Shown here: positions 32,501 to 42,200 of the stretch, piece by piece
Layout of the letters: each line of letters begins with the position of its first letter
How positions within the stretch are numbered: position 1 is the stretch's first letter
From: Burkholderia sp. H160
GTDB lineage: Bacteria > Pseudomonadota > Gammaproteobacteria > Burkholderiales > Burkholderiaceae
Length of the DNA: 42,379 nt
Assembly (NCBI GenBank): GCA_000173575.1
Contig: ABYL01000058.1
Location: 1-42,379 of the forward strand
Direction: 5' to 3'
Translations under genes and position numbers: made by a program
The notes under the pieces: model-generated
Database searches by the model: none
What the model was told of the DNA's origin: nothing
The model's input: only the letters and a program-made list of their open reading frames with translations

Positions 32501-33034
32501 TCAGCTTTCCTCCGGAATCAATGCCAGCAGATCCGTCACTCCGACATCGATGCCAGCCTGAACCAACAGATCGATCGCTTGCCCCCGGTGATGTGTTTGG
32601 TGATTGAAGAAATGCAACAAAAGCGCAGCGAAGCGACGCGAGCTTTCCACGCCCTTCGTGTTTTTGTAACGCATGACGCTGACCAGATCGTCTTCCGTGA
32701 TCGTTTCGACCCATGTCGAGATCAGTTGATCGAGTTTCTTCCGGTACGGGATCAGCCCCTGGAGATCCTCGAATAGCATCTGGTCCAGCCGTTCAGGCAC
32801 AGGTATCCGGTCCAGTGGCTCAAGGGCGGCGGCTTGCGGCAAGTGTGCCCTGAAACGCTTGAGCCAAATGGTGTCGCCCACTGCAAGATGATTCAGCGTT
32901 CCGAGAATTGAACCGAAAAAGGCTTTACGATCCTGCCGCAGTTCATCAGGCGTGAGTCGGGCGGATGCTTCACATACCTTGTCGTTCATCCATGCGTTAT
33001 ATGCGGCCAGCAGCCGCCATTGCTCCCTGTGCAT
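32501..33034 (-). CDS. DinB-family metal-binding protein
   Basis: The 177-residue four-helix-bundle protein has the DinB/YfiT metal site: His49 in LGTLNHLAVGD and His145/His149 in LLHFFNHQTHHRGQ. MHREQWRLLAAYNAWMNDKV at the N-terminus is typical. Members are putative thiol-dependent (bacillithiol, mycothiol or glutathione) transferases or metal-dependent hydrolases; DNA damage induction is known only for the Bacillus founder. Start ATG 33034 has GGAAGAAAGA just upstream; the frame extends to 33091 inside the preceding gene. It is 25 nt after the CHR transporter stop and likely cotranscribed. Confidence 0.85.
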   Translation of the reverse strand: MHREQWRLLAAYNAWMNDKVCEASARLTPDELRQDRKAFFGSILGTLNHLAVGDTIWLKRFRAHLPQAAALEPLDRIPVPERLDQMLFEDLQGLIPYRKKLDQLISTWVETITEDDLVSVMRYKNTKGVESSRRFAALLLHFFNHQTHHRGQAIDLLVQAGIDVGVTDLLALIPEES

Positions 33035-33059
33035 TCTTTCTTCCCATCGATTCTGTTGG

Positions 33060-33596
33060 TTAGAGCAACCCCGCAAAATGCGCCAGCACAAACACGATCG
33101 CGCCGCCCGCGATCAGCACCAATGCGTTGATGCGCGTCTTCATCATGAGCACGGTCGCAAGGATCGCTGTGAGCCACGCGATCCAGCCGCCTTCGAGTTC
33201 CTTGATCAGCACGTAGACGGCCGCGAGAATCAGCCCCGCGGCCACAGGCCGCAAGCCGGCCTGCAACGCGTTCAACCAGCGCGCGCCTTCGTGCCGGTTC
33301 CACACGTGCACGACGCCGTACATCAGGAACGCGGTCGGCCCGAATAGCGCGAGCGTCGCGACGAGCGCGCCGCCGAGTCCGCCGACCTGGTAGCCGATCA
33401 GCGTCGCGAGCAGCGAACCCGGACCGGGCGCGAGCCGCGCGATCGCGAAGTCGCTGAGGAATTGCGCATGGGTCATCCAGTGGTGCACGTCGACGACCTG
33501 GCGCTGCACTTCGGCAATGATCCCCTGGCCGCCGCCGACGGTGACGATCGACAGCGGCGCGAAAACCGAAAACAGGGCGATGAGAGTTCGAGACAC
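33060..33596 (-). CDS. Short-chain CHR (chromate) transporter, second subunit
   Basis: The 178-residue half-size CHR membrane protein has FAPLSIVTVGGGQGIIAEVQ near the N-terminus and DFAIARLAPGPGSLLATLIGYQVGG, the APGP signature, in the first half. Four or five hydrophobic helices follow. Half-size CHR proteins work as pairs encoded by neighbouring genes and export chromate in some cases; for many Burkholderia pairs the anion is unproven. The start is GTG 33596, with no strong ribosome site. The first half-protein ends 44 nt upstream. Confidence 0.83.
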   Translation of the reverse strand: MSRTLIALFSVFAPLSIVTVGGGQGIIAEVQRQVVDVHHWMTHAQFLSDFAIARLAPGPGSLLATLIGYQVGGLGGALVATLALFGPTAFLMYGVVHVWNRHEGARWLNALQAGLRPVAAGLILAAVYVLIKELEGGWIAWLTAILATVLMMKTRINALVLIAGGAIVFVLAHFAGLL

Positions 33597-33640
33597 GACA
33601 ATAGGTTTTCTGGAGTTTGACTAACGGCGATCCAGGGCGA

Positions 33641-34267
33641 TCAGGGCTGGCGCGCCTCGCGCACATATTCATAGCCGACACTCAACGCGCCCGCGATCAG
33701 CACGGTCCACACGAGCGACACGCGAAACACCGCCGCGGCCGCGAACGTCGCGACCAGCACCAGATACGGAAACACGCGGCGCGGCAGCCGGCGCGCCGCG
33801 GTGATCGCCATCGACAGCGACAGCCCGATCGCGCCGGCCGCGGCGCCAGCGAGCGCGATATGCGTGAGCGGAAACGAGGCGATCGCCGAGAAGAACACGC
33901 CGAGCAGGATGATCACGACAGCCGGCGGAAAAATGATGCCGCAGAATCCCGCGACGGCGCCGCGCCAGCCGAGCAGCCGGTAGCCGATCCAGATCGCCAG
34001 ATTCTTCACGTTGACACCGGGCAGCGCCTGCGACAACGCGAGGCCATTGAGAAATTCGTCTTCGCTCATCCAGTGCCGGACGTGCACGAACTCGCGCATG
34101 AACCAACCGCTCAAGCCGCCGCCGAAACTCGTCAGACCGATGCGCGCAAAGATCAGGAAGAGGCCGAGCGAGGTCACTTCGGGAGACGGCGATACGTGGT
34201 GCGGCGCATCGTCTGCGGGTGTCGATACCGGGTCGCTGACGTCTTGCTCCAGGGTGCCTTTGGCCAA
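33641..34267 (-). CDS. Short-chain CHR (chromate) transporter, first subunit
   Basis: This is a 208-residue half-size CHR protein with a polar N-terminal tail (about 30 residues) and then FLIFARIGLTSFGGGLSGWF. EFLNGLALSQALPGVNVKNLAIWIGYRLLGW is the CHR signature, and several hydrophobic helices follow. The start is a TTG at 34267: the sequence TAA-GGAGG-CGCA-TTG puts a strong Shine-Dalgarno directly after the stop of the outer-membrane subunit gene, so initiation at TTG is well supported. This tight junction ties the CHR pair to the RND efflux operon. Confidence 0.85.
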   Translation of the reverse strand: MAKGTLEQDVSDPVSTPADDAPHHVSPSPEVTSLGLFLIFARIGLTSFGGGLSGWFMREFVHVRHWMSEDEFLNGLALSQALPGVNVKNLAIWIGYRLLGWRGAVAGFCGIIFPPAVVIILLGVFFSAIASFPLTHIALAGAAAGAIGLSLSMAITAARRLPRRVFPYLVLVATFAAAAVFRVSLVWTVLIAGALSVGYEYVREARQP

Positions 34268-34276
34268 TGCGCCTCC

Positions 34277-35890
34277 TTACTCGTTTTGATCATGCTGCGC
34301 TTGCCGCGCGCCCGGCATGATAGCCGCAGAGGTAGCCGAAGGCGAGGAAGCCGAGGGAGCCGAAGAAGCAGCCGAAGAAGCAGCCGTGGATGCAGCCGCC
34401 ACCGGATGCCGCGGATCATGCAGCTCATCGGTCGACCATCCGCCGCCCAGATCGCCGAACAACGACGCCGCGTGCAGCAGGCGCGACTCCTGCACGTTCA
34501 GCGCGGTCTGCCGCGTGGTCAGCTGCGTCGCTTGCGCGGTCGCGACTGTCGTGTAGTCGACGGTGCCCGCCTCGTATTCGTTGAACGCGATCTCCGCGCC
34601 GCGGTCCGCGTTAAGCACCGCATCTTCGAGCACGACCGCCTGGTCCGCGAGGATGCGCAGGCCGGACAGATCGTCCTCGACGTTCTGGAACGCGCCCAGC
34701 ACCGTACCGCGATAGTTGGCGACCGTCGAGTCGTAGGCCGCCTTCGCCGCATCGACGTTGGCGCCGCGCAGGCCGCCGTCGAACAACGTTTCGGTCGCGC
34801 TGGCGCCGAGCGACCACACGTAGTTCGCGGCCTTCAGCAGACCGTTCAGCGGCGACTGCGTGAAACCGGCCACCCCCGACAGCGAGATATCCGGGTAATA
34901 CGCGGCCACCTCGACGCCGATCGCCGCGTTCTGCGCGGCCATCTTGCGCTCGGCGGCGGCGATGTCGGGCCGGCGTTCGAGCAGCGTCGACGGCACACCG
35001 ACCGGCACCGTCGGCAGCGCCGGCATCGCGGTGCTATGCGTGATCGACAGCTCCTCCGGGTTCTTGCCGACCAGCACCGCAATCGCGTGCGCGTTCTGCG
35101 CGCGCGCGACACCAAGCGCGATCAGATCGGACTTCGCGGTATTCAACTGGCTGCGTGCGGTGATCACGTCGCTCGGCGGAATCGTGCCCGCGCGATCCTG
35201 CTCGCTGACGACGTCGAGAAAGTGCTGATACGCCACGACCGTTTCCTGCAGCAGGTCTATGTTGGCGTCGCTGGTGCGCAGCTCGATGATCGCGGTCGCG
35301 AGCGCGACCTGCTCCGAGAGCGTCGCATTCGCGAGCGTCGCTTCGCTGGACTGCGCGGTCGCGGCGTTTTCCTCGACCGTGCGACGCACCTGGCCCCACA
35401 GGTCCGGCGCCCAACTCACGTTGCCTTCCAGCGTGCCCGCATTGACGATGCGCGCCGTCGTGCCATTGGCGAAGCTTCCCGACGAACTGACCGAACCGCT
35501 GGTCGCGCGTTCGCGCGTCGCCGAACCGGTCGCGCCGATCGTTGGAAACAGGGCCGCGTGCGCGACGCGCACTTCGGCGAGGGCTTCCTGGTAGTTCGCG
35601 TAGTCCGCGCGCACGGTCTGGTTCGACACCGCGACGAGCGGTTCGAGTTCGTCGATCAACGGGTCGTTGAATGCGGTCCACCAGGTGCCCTTCGGGCCGG
35701 TCGCGTTCGGCTCGGCCTTGGTCCAGCCCGGCAGTTCGGAGTAAGTGGCGGGCACGCTGACCAGCGGCCGGTGATAATCCGGGCCGACCATGCAGCCGGC
35801 GTTGAACAGCGTCAGCAGCGCGACGGCGAGCGTCGCAACACTCGGCAGCCGCGAGCGAGGCGTTTTCAAAGGTTCAATCGAAATCTTCAT
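34277..35890 (-). CDS. Outer-membrane efflux lipoprotein (OprM/NodT family)
   Basis: The product has 537 residues. A lipoprotein signal with lipobox FNAGC (Cys near residue 31) is followed by the family text MVGPDYHRPLV. Two outer-membrane-efflux repeats follow, with WWTAFNDPLIDELEPL in the first and LLERRPDIAAAERKMAAQNAAIGV in the second. It forms the trimeric TolC-like channel for the MdtABC-type pump encoded upstream. ATG 35890 is 7 nt after GAAGG; ATG 35896 overlaps the mdtC stop as ATGA. The C-terminal 40 residues are Ala/Ser repeats (STAASSAASSAPSASSPS), encoded by tandem GC-rich repeats and not part of the normal family. Confidence 0.87.
   Translation of the reverse strand: MKISIEPLKTPRSRLPSVATLAVALLTLFNAGCMVGPDYHRPLVSVPATYSELPGWTKAEPNATGPKGTWWTAFNDPLIDELEPLVAVSNQTVRADYANYQEALAEVRVAHAALFPTIGATGSATRERATSGSVSSSGSFANGTTARIVNAGTLEGNVSWAPDLWGQVRRTVEENAATAQSSEATLANATLSEQVALATAIIELRTSDANIDLLQETVVAYQHFLDVVSEQDRAGTIPPSDVITARSQLNTAKSDLIALGVARAQNAHAIAVLVGKNPEELSITHSTAMPALPTVPVGVPSTLLERRPDIAAAERKMAAQNAAIGVEVAAYYPDISLSGVAGFTQSPLNGLLKAANYVWSLGASATETLFDGGLRGANVDAAKAAYDSTVANYRGTVLGAFQNVEDDLSGLRILADQAVVLEDAVLNADRGAEIAFNEYEAGTVDYTTVATAQATQLTTRQTALNVQESRLLHAASLFGDLGGGWSTDELHDPRHPVAAASTAASSAASSAPSASSPSATSAAIMPGARQAQHDQNE
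34359..34382 (+). repeat. Tandem 12-bp repeat in the 3' end of the efflux lipoprotein gene
   Basis: GCCGAAGAAGCA is present twice in direct tandem (34359-34370, 34371-34382), inside a wider run of similar GAAGCC/GAAGCAGCC units from about 34322 to 34400. On the coding (minus) strand this makes the Ala/Ser-rich tail. Such a tract can change length by slippage in multiples of three. Confidence 0.75.
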
Positions 35891-35892
35891 CG

Positions 35893-38800
35893 TCATGCCT
35901 TCGTATCCGGTTGTCCCGGCGTCGCGTCGCGGTTCCAGCGCAGACCCGCGGACCATCTGACCAGCCTTGCACGCAGACGGTCGAGATACAGATAAATCAC
36001 CGGCGTCGTATAGAGCGTAAACATCTGGCTCAGGATCAGCCCGCCCATCACCGTGATACCGAGCGGCTGGCGCAGCGAGCCGCCCTGGCCGATGCCGATC
36101 GCGAGCGGCACCGCGCCGAGCACGGCCGCGAACGTCGTCATCATGATCGGCCGCAGACGAATCAACGCGGCCGCGTGGATCGCGTCGCGCGCCGGCATCT
36201 GTTCCTGGCGCTGCAACTGGATCGCGACGTCAACCATCATGATCCCGTTCTTCTTGACGATACCGATCAGCAGGATGATGCCGATCATCGCGATCACCGA
36301 AAACGGTATGCCGAAGATCAGCAGCGCGAGCGTCGCGCCGATACCCGCGGACGGCAGCGTCGACAGGATCGTCAGCGGGTGGATCGAGCTTTCGTACAGC
36401 ACGCCGAGCACGATATAGACGACGCCGAGCGCCGCGAGAATCAGCAGCGGTACCACGCCCAGCGACTGCGAATAGGCCGCCGCCGCGCCCGCGAACGAAC
36501 CGTGAATGCTTGCGGGCATGCCGATCTCGCGGATCGTTTCGTTGATCGCCGCGCCCGCCTGGCTCAGCGACCCGCCAGCCGGCAGGTTGAACGAGATCGT
36601 CGCGGCGACGAGGCCGCTTTGATGATTCACCTGCGTCGAGGTGTGGCTGTTCGAGTACGACGTCAACACCGAGAGCGGCACCATCGTTTCGGCGGCCGTG
36701 CTGTCCGCGCTGCCCGTCGAGCTGCCGCCCTTGCTGTTGGCGATGCTGTTGTTCGTCGCGTTCGACTGCGCGTCCGAATTGCGCGAGTTCGTATTCGACG
36801 ACGTGCTGGTCGTGGCCGCGGTAGTCGACGTCGCCGACACCGTGCCGTGCGGCATCTGCGTCGCCGCTGTGCCGGTCGGATTGCCCGCGGCCGCGCTCAG
36901 ATAGATCTGACCCAGCGTCTGCGGATACTGCCAGTACTCGGGTGCGACCTCCATCACGACGAAGTACTGGTTCAACGGGTTGTAGATCGTCGACACGGTG
37001 CGCTGGCCGAACGCGTCGTACAGTGCGTTGTCGATCTGATTCGGCGAGAAGCCGTAGCGCGCGGCGGTTGCCCGATTGATCGACACGTAGGTCTGCAGGC
37101 CGTTCTGCTGCAAGTCGGAGTTCACGTCGAGCAGCCGTCCGTGTTCCTTCGACAACGCCGCCACGAGCTTCGGCGTCCATGTAAACAGCGCGGCGGAATC
37201 GTCGCTCGTCAGCGTGTACTGGTACTCGGCCGCCGACTGCCGCCCGCCGATGCGCAAATCCTGCTGCGCCTGCAGGAAGAGTCGCGCGCCCGACACTTCG
37301 TCGAGCTGCGGCCGCAGCCGGTTCACGACCTGGGTAGCCGTGGCGTGCCGCTGCGACAGCGGCTTCAACTCGATGAACACGTTCGCGGTATTGAGCGCGC
37401 GTCCGCCGGTAAAGCCCGCGACCGACTGCACCGCCGGATCTCTCTGCACGATCGACTGCAACTGCACGAGCTTCTTCTGCATCGCCGTAAACGAAATGCT
37501 CTGGTCGGCGATGATCTGCCCGATCAGAATGCCGGTGTCCTGCTCGGGAAAGAAGGTGGCCGGCACCAGCTTCAGTAGGAACACGTTGCCGACCAGCAGC
37601 GCGAACAGCAGCAGAATCACCAGCAGCGAATGATCGAGCACTGCCGTCAGCGAGCGCGCATAGACATCCTTGAAGCGATCGAACTGACGCTCGATCCACT
37701 GCGCCCAACGCGCTTTCGAATGACCCGCGTTGTTGCGGCTCAGCACGTACGCGCACATCGCGGGCGTGACCGTCAGCGAGATCACCAGCGAAATCAGGAT
37801 CGCGATCGACAGCGTGATCGCGAACTCATGGAACATCAGCCCGACGATCCCCGGAAACAGGATGATCGGCAGAAACACCGCGATCAGCGACAGGCTCATC
37901 GAGATCACCGTGAAGCCGACCTCGCCCGCGCCTTTCAGCGCGGCCTCTTTCGGACTCAACCCCAGCTCCATGTGCCGCACGACATTTTCGAGCACGACGA
38001 CCGCGTCATCGACGACGAAGCCGGTGCCGATCGTCAGCGCCATCAGCGACAGGTTGTCGATGCTATAGCCGAGCAGATACATCGGCCCGAAGGTGCCGAC
38101 GATCGACAGCGGCAACGCGACCGCCGGCACGAGCGTCGCGCGCGGCGACTGCAGGAAGATGAACACGACGCCGACCACCAGCAGCACCGCAAGGAAGAGC
38201 GTGCGCTCCGTATCGCTGACCGACGACGTGACCGACTGCGAGCGATCGATCGCGACATCCACATTCACGCTTTTCGGCAACGTCGCTTCGATGGAAGGCA
38301 GCACGTTGCGTATCTGCTGCACGGTACTCACGACATTGCTGCCCGGCATCGGATAAACGATCACAAGAATCGCCGACTTGCCGTTGAAGAGCCCCGCATT
38401 GCGGATGTTTTCGTTCGAGTCACGCACCTGGGCGACATCGCGCAACTGCACCGGCGCGCCATTGCGATACGCGACGACCAGATCGCGGTACGGCGCCGCG
38501 TGCGTGATCTGATCGTTGGATGTGACCACGTAGCGCTGATCGCCGACATCGAGGTGCCCTTTCGCGCTGTCGGCATTGGCCGCGCTGATCGCCGCGCGCA
38601 CGTCTTCCATGCCGACGCCGTAGCTATTGAGCTTGCCCGGCTGCAACTCGACCCGCACACTCGGCAACGCGCCGCCGCCGAGCGTGATCTGGCCGACGCC
38701 CTGCACCTGCGACAACTGCTGCTGGATCACCGAATCGGCGGAGTCGTACAGCTGCGCTTTCGTCAGCGTGTCGGACGTCAGCGACAGCACCATGATCGGC

Positions 38801-39210
38801 GCGTCGGCCGGGTTGTACTGACGGTAGCTCGGATTGCTGCGCAGCGTGGTGGGCAGATCGGCGCGCGCGGCCTGGATCGCCGCCTCGACGTCGCGCGCGG
38901 CGCCGTTGATGTCGCGCTTCAGACCGAACTCCACGATGATCAACGACGAGCCGACATAGCTGATCGACGTCAGCTCCTCGACGTCGGCGATGGTCGCGAG
39001 CCGCCGCTCCAGCGGCTCGGCTACCGTCGACGCCATGATGTTCGGGCTCGCGCCGGCCATGTTCGCCTGCACGACGATCACCGGAAACGCGATGTTCGGC
39101 AGCGGCGCGACCGGCATGCGGAAATACCCGAGCGTGCCGGAGATCAGGATCGCGATCGCGAGCAGCGTCGTCGCGACCGGTCGCCGGATGAAGAGCGCCG
39201 GGATGTTCAC
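35893..39210 (-). CDS. mdtC: RND multidrug efflux permease MdtC/MuxC-like
   Basis: The 1105-residue inner-membrane RND transporter starts MNIPALFIRRPVATTLLAIA. TM4 carries the proton-relay pair in TIGTGFVVDDAVVVLENVV, and FPEQDTGILIGQIIADQSIS and TLPSAGIGATLALLIFG are as in MdtC/MuxC. Normal family length is about 1025-1040; the excess of about 70 residues is a Ser/Thr/Asn/Ala-rich insertion at about 775-843, in the second large periplasmic loop. It pairs with MdtB to make the heterotrimeric MdtBC permease. Start ATG 39210 overlaps the mdtB stop by ATGA, and its own stop overlaps the outer-membrane gene, so the stoichiometry is set by coupled translation. Confidence 0.9.
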   Translation of the reverse strand: MNIPALFIRRPVATTLLAIAILISGTLGYFRMPVAPLPNIAFPVIVVQANMAGASPNIMASTVAEPLERRLATIADVEELTSISYVGSSLIIVEFGLKRDINGAARDVEAAIQAARADLPTTLRSNPSYRQYNPADAPIMVLSLTSDTLTKAQLYDSADSVIQQQLSQVQGVGQITLGGGALPSVRVELQPGKLNSYGVGMEDVRAAISAANADSAKGHLDVGDQRYVVTSNDQITHAAPYRDLVVAYRNGAPVQLRDVAQVRDSNENIRNAGLFNGKSAILVIVYPMPGSNVVSTVQQIRNVLPSIEATLPKSVNVDVAIDRSQSVTSSVSDTERTLFLAVLLVVGVVFIFLQSPRATLVPAVALPLSIVGTFGPMYLLGYSIDNLSLMALTIGTGFVVDDAVVVLENVVRHMELGLSPKEAALKGAGEVGFTVISMSLSLIAVFLPIILFPGIVGLMFHEFAITLSIAILISLVISLTVTPAMCAYVLSRNNAGHSKARWAQWIERQFDRFKDVYARSLTAVLDHSLLVILLLFALLVGNVFLLKLVPATFFPEQDTGILIGQIIADQSISFTAMQKKLVQLQSIVQRDPAVQSVAGFTGGRALNTANVFIELKPLSQRHATATQVVNRLRPQLDEVSGARLFLQAQQDLRIGGRQSAAEYQYTLTSDDSAALFTWTPKLVAALSKEHGRLLDVNSDLQQNGLQTYVSINRATAARYGFSPNQIDNALYDAFGQRTVSTIYNPLNQYFVVMEVAPEYWQYPQTLGQIYLSAAAGNPTGTAATQMPHGTVSATSTTAATTSTSSNTNSRNSDAQSNATNNSIANSKGGSSTGSADSTAAETMVPLSVLTSYSNSHTSTQVNHQSGLVAATISFNLPAGGSLSQAGAAINETIREIGMPASIHGSFAGAAAAYSQSLGVVPLLILAALGVVYIVLGVLYESSIHPLTILSTLPSAGIGATLALLIFGIPFSVIAMIGIILLIGIVKKNGIMMVDVAIQLQRQEQMPARDAIHAAALIRLRPIMMTTFAAVLGAVPLAIGIGQGGSLRQPLGITVMGGLILSQMFTLYTTPVIYLYLDRLRARLVRWSAGLRWNRDATPGQPDTKA

Positions 39211-42200
39211 CGCGTGCCCTCCGCGCCGCCTGCGTTGCGCTCAGCGCGCGATGCGCGCCAGCGGTTCACGCGCGCGGCCATCCGGTCGAAGAACAGATAG
39301 ATCACCGGCGTCGTGAACAGCGTCAGCATCTGGCTCAGCGTCAGACCGCCGATGATCGCGAGACCCAGCGGTCGGCGCAGTTCCGAACCGGTGCCGGTGC
39401 CGAGCAGCATCGGCAGCGCGCCGAGCATCGCGGCGAGCGTCGTCATCAGGATCGGCCGGAAGCGCAGCAGCGACGCCTCGAAGATCGCCTCGCGCGGCGC
39501 CTTGCCGTGATTGCGCTCGGCGTCGAGCGCGAAGTCGACCATCATGATCGCGTTCTTCTTGACGATGCCGATCAGCAGCACGATGCCGATGATGCCGATC
39601 ACGTCGAGATCCATACCCGCGAGCATCAGCGAGAGCAATGCGCCGATACCGGCCGACGGCAGCGTCGACAGGATCGTGACCGGATGGATGAAGCTCTCGT
39701 ACAGCACGCCGAGCACGATATACACCGCAACGAGCGCAGCGATCAGCAGGTAGACCTCGCTCGACAGCGAATCCTCGAACGCCGCGGTCGCGCCTTGCAG
39801 CGACGACGTGATCGACGGCGGCAGGTCGATCGCCTGTTCGGCCGCGTGAATCTCCTTGACCGCCGTGCTCAACGATGCGCCCTGCGCGAGATTGAACGAG
39901 ATCTTCACCGACGGGAACTGCGCGAGATGACTGATCACGAGCGGCGCCTTCCTGATCTCGATCTTCGCGATCCCGGAGAGCGGCACCTGACCGGTGCTGC
40001 TGGTCTGGCTGGGCAGATAGAGATTGCCGATCGACTGCACGGTCGGCATCGTTTCCGGCTTCGCGACCAGAATCACGCGGTACTGGCTCGACTGCTCGAA
40101 GATGGTCGAGACGATGCGCTGACCGAGCGCGTCGTACAACGCGTTGTCGATCGTCGCGGACGTGATGCCGAAGCGCGCGGCCAGTTGCCGGTTCACTTCG
40201 ACGTTCACGCTGAGGCCGTCGCTGTTGAGATCGCTCTGCACGTCCGAGAGCGACGGAATCTGTTTGAGCCGTTGGACGAGTTGCGGCACGTACTTCTGGA
40301 ACGCCTCCTGGCTCGGTCCACGCAACACGAAGCTGTACTGGTTCGGCGACACGGTCGTGTCGAGCGTCAGATCCTGCTCGGGCTGCATGTAGAGCTTCAC
40401 GCCAGGCACGTGCGCCACTTCCTGCGCGAGCCGCCGCGCGATTTCCTGCGCGTTGTCCGAGCGCTTGTCGCGCTCGCGCAGATTGATCAGGAAGCGGCCG
40501 TTATTCAGCGTCGCATTGGTGCCGTCGATGCCCACGTACGACGTCAGCGAGACCACGTCCGGGTCCTTCAGGATCGCATCGGCGAGCGCGCTCTGGCGCT
40601 GCACCATCGCCGCGTACGACACCGAGTTGTCGGCGACGCTGATGCCCTGGATCACGCCGACGTCCTGCACCGGAAACAGGCCCTTCGGAATCACCACGTA
40701 CAGGATGCCGGTCAGCACGACGGTGGCGATCGCGACCATCAGCGTCAGCGTCTGATGATCGAGCACCCAGCGCAGGCCGCGCTCGTAGGCGGCGAGCGTC
40801 TTGTCGAAGAGCCTCTCGCTGATGCGCTCGAAGCGGCTCGGATGCCGCTCGGCCTGCGCGCGCAGCATCCGCGCGCACAGCATCGGCACCACCGTCAGCG
40901 ACACGACCGCCGAAATCACGATCGTGACCGCGAGCGTCACCGCGAACTCGCTGAACAGGCGCCCGATCACGCCGCCCATGAACAACAGCGGAATCAGCAC
41001 CGCGATCAGCGAAACGGTCAGCGACAGAATCGTGAAGCCGATCTGCCCCGCGCCTTCGAGTGCGGCTTCGAGCGGCGTCATGCCCTCTTCCAGATAGCGC
41101 ACGATGTTCTCGATCATCACGATCGAGTCGTCGACCACGAAGCCGGTCGCGATGATCAGCGCCATCAGCGACAGGTTGTCGATCGAGTAGTTGAGCTGGT
41201 ACATCACCGCGAGCGTGCCGATCAGCGAGACCGGCACCGAGATGCTCGGAATCACCGTGGCGGGCACGTTGCGCAGAAACACGAAGATCACCGCGACGAC
41301 GAGCACGATCGCGAGAATCAGCTCGAACGCGGCGTCCGCGACCGACGCGCGAATCACGCCGGTGCTGTCCGACACCACCGTCACTTTCATGCCGGCCGGC
41401 AGCGTCGATTCGAGCTGCGGCAGCTCCTTCATGATCTGGTTGACCGTCTTGATCACGTTCGCGCCCGGCTGGCGCTGCACGTTCAGCACGATCGCGGGCG
41501 CGCCGTTGTACCAGGCGCCACGCTCGACGTCCTGCGCGGCCTGGCTCACGCGCGCGACGTCGCGCATGTACACCGGCGAGCCGTTCTGGTAGGCGATCAC
41601 CGTGTCCATATAGTCCTTCGGATCGGTGATCTGATCATTGCCGTTGATCGTGTAGTCGAGGTCCGGGCCGTCGAAATTGCCCTTCGGCTGGCTCACGTTC
41701 ACGTAGCTCAGCAGCGTGCGCAGATCGTCGATGTTCAGGCCGTAGGCGGCGAGCTTGTGCGGGTCGGCCTCGACGCGAATCGCGGGCACGTTGCCGCCGC
41801 TCGTCGTCACGACGCCGACGCCCGACACTTCCGAGATCTTCGTGCCGAGGCGGTTGTTCGCGACGTCTTCGAGCTGCGTCAGCGACATCGACTTCGAGGT
41901 GACCGCGAGCGTGAGGATCGGCTGGTCGGCCGGATTGACCTTCGCATAGGTCGGCGGCGCCGGCAGGCCGGAAGGCAGATAGCTGTTCGCCGCGTTGATT
42001 GCCTGCTGCACGTTCTGCTCGGCGATGTCGAGGTTCAGCGACAGGTCGAACTGCAGCGTGATGACCGACGCGCCGTCCGAGCTGTACGAGGTCATCTGCT
42101 GCAACCCCGGAATCTCGCCGAGCTGCACTTCGAGCGGCGCGGTGACGGTGGTCGCCATCACGGTCGGGCTCGCGCCGGGATAGAAGGTCTGCACCTGAAT

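Noticed and set aside
33617-35995. 792-codon plus-strand frame opposite the CHR and outer-membrane genes
   Set aside because: It crosses three genuine minus-strand genes and has shadow composition.
35911-39300. Very long plus-strand frames opposite mdtC
   Set aside because: They are Arg/Asp/His-rich shadows of the RND gene, with no domain signal.
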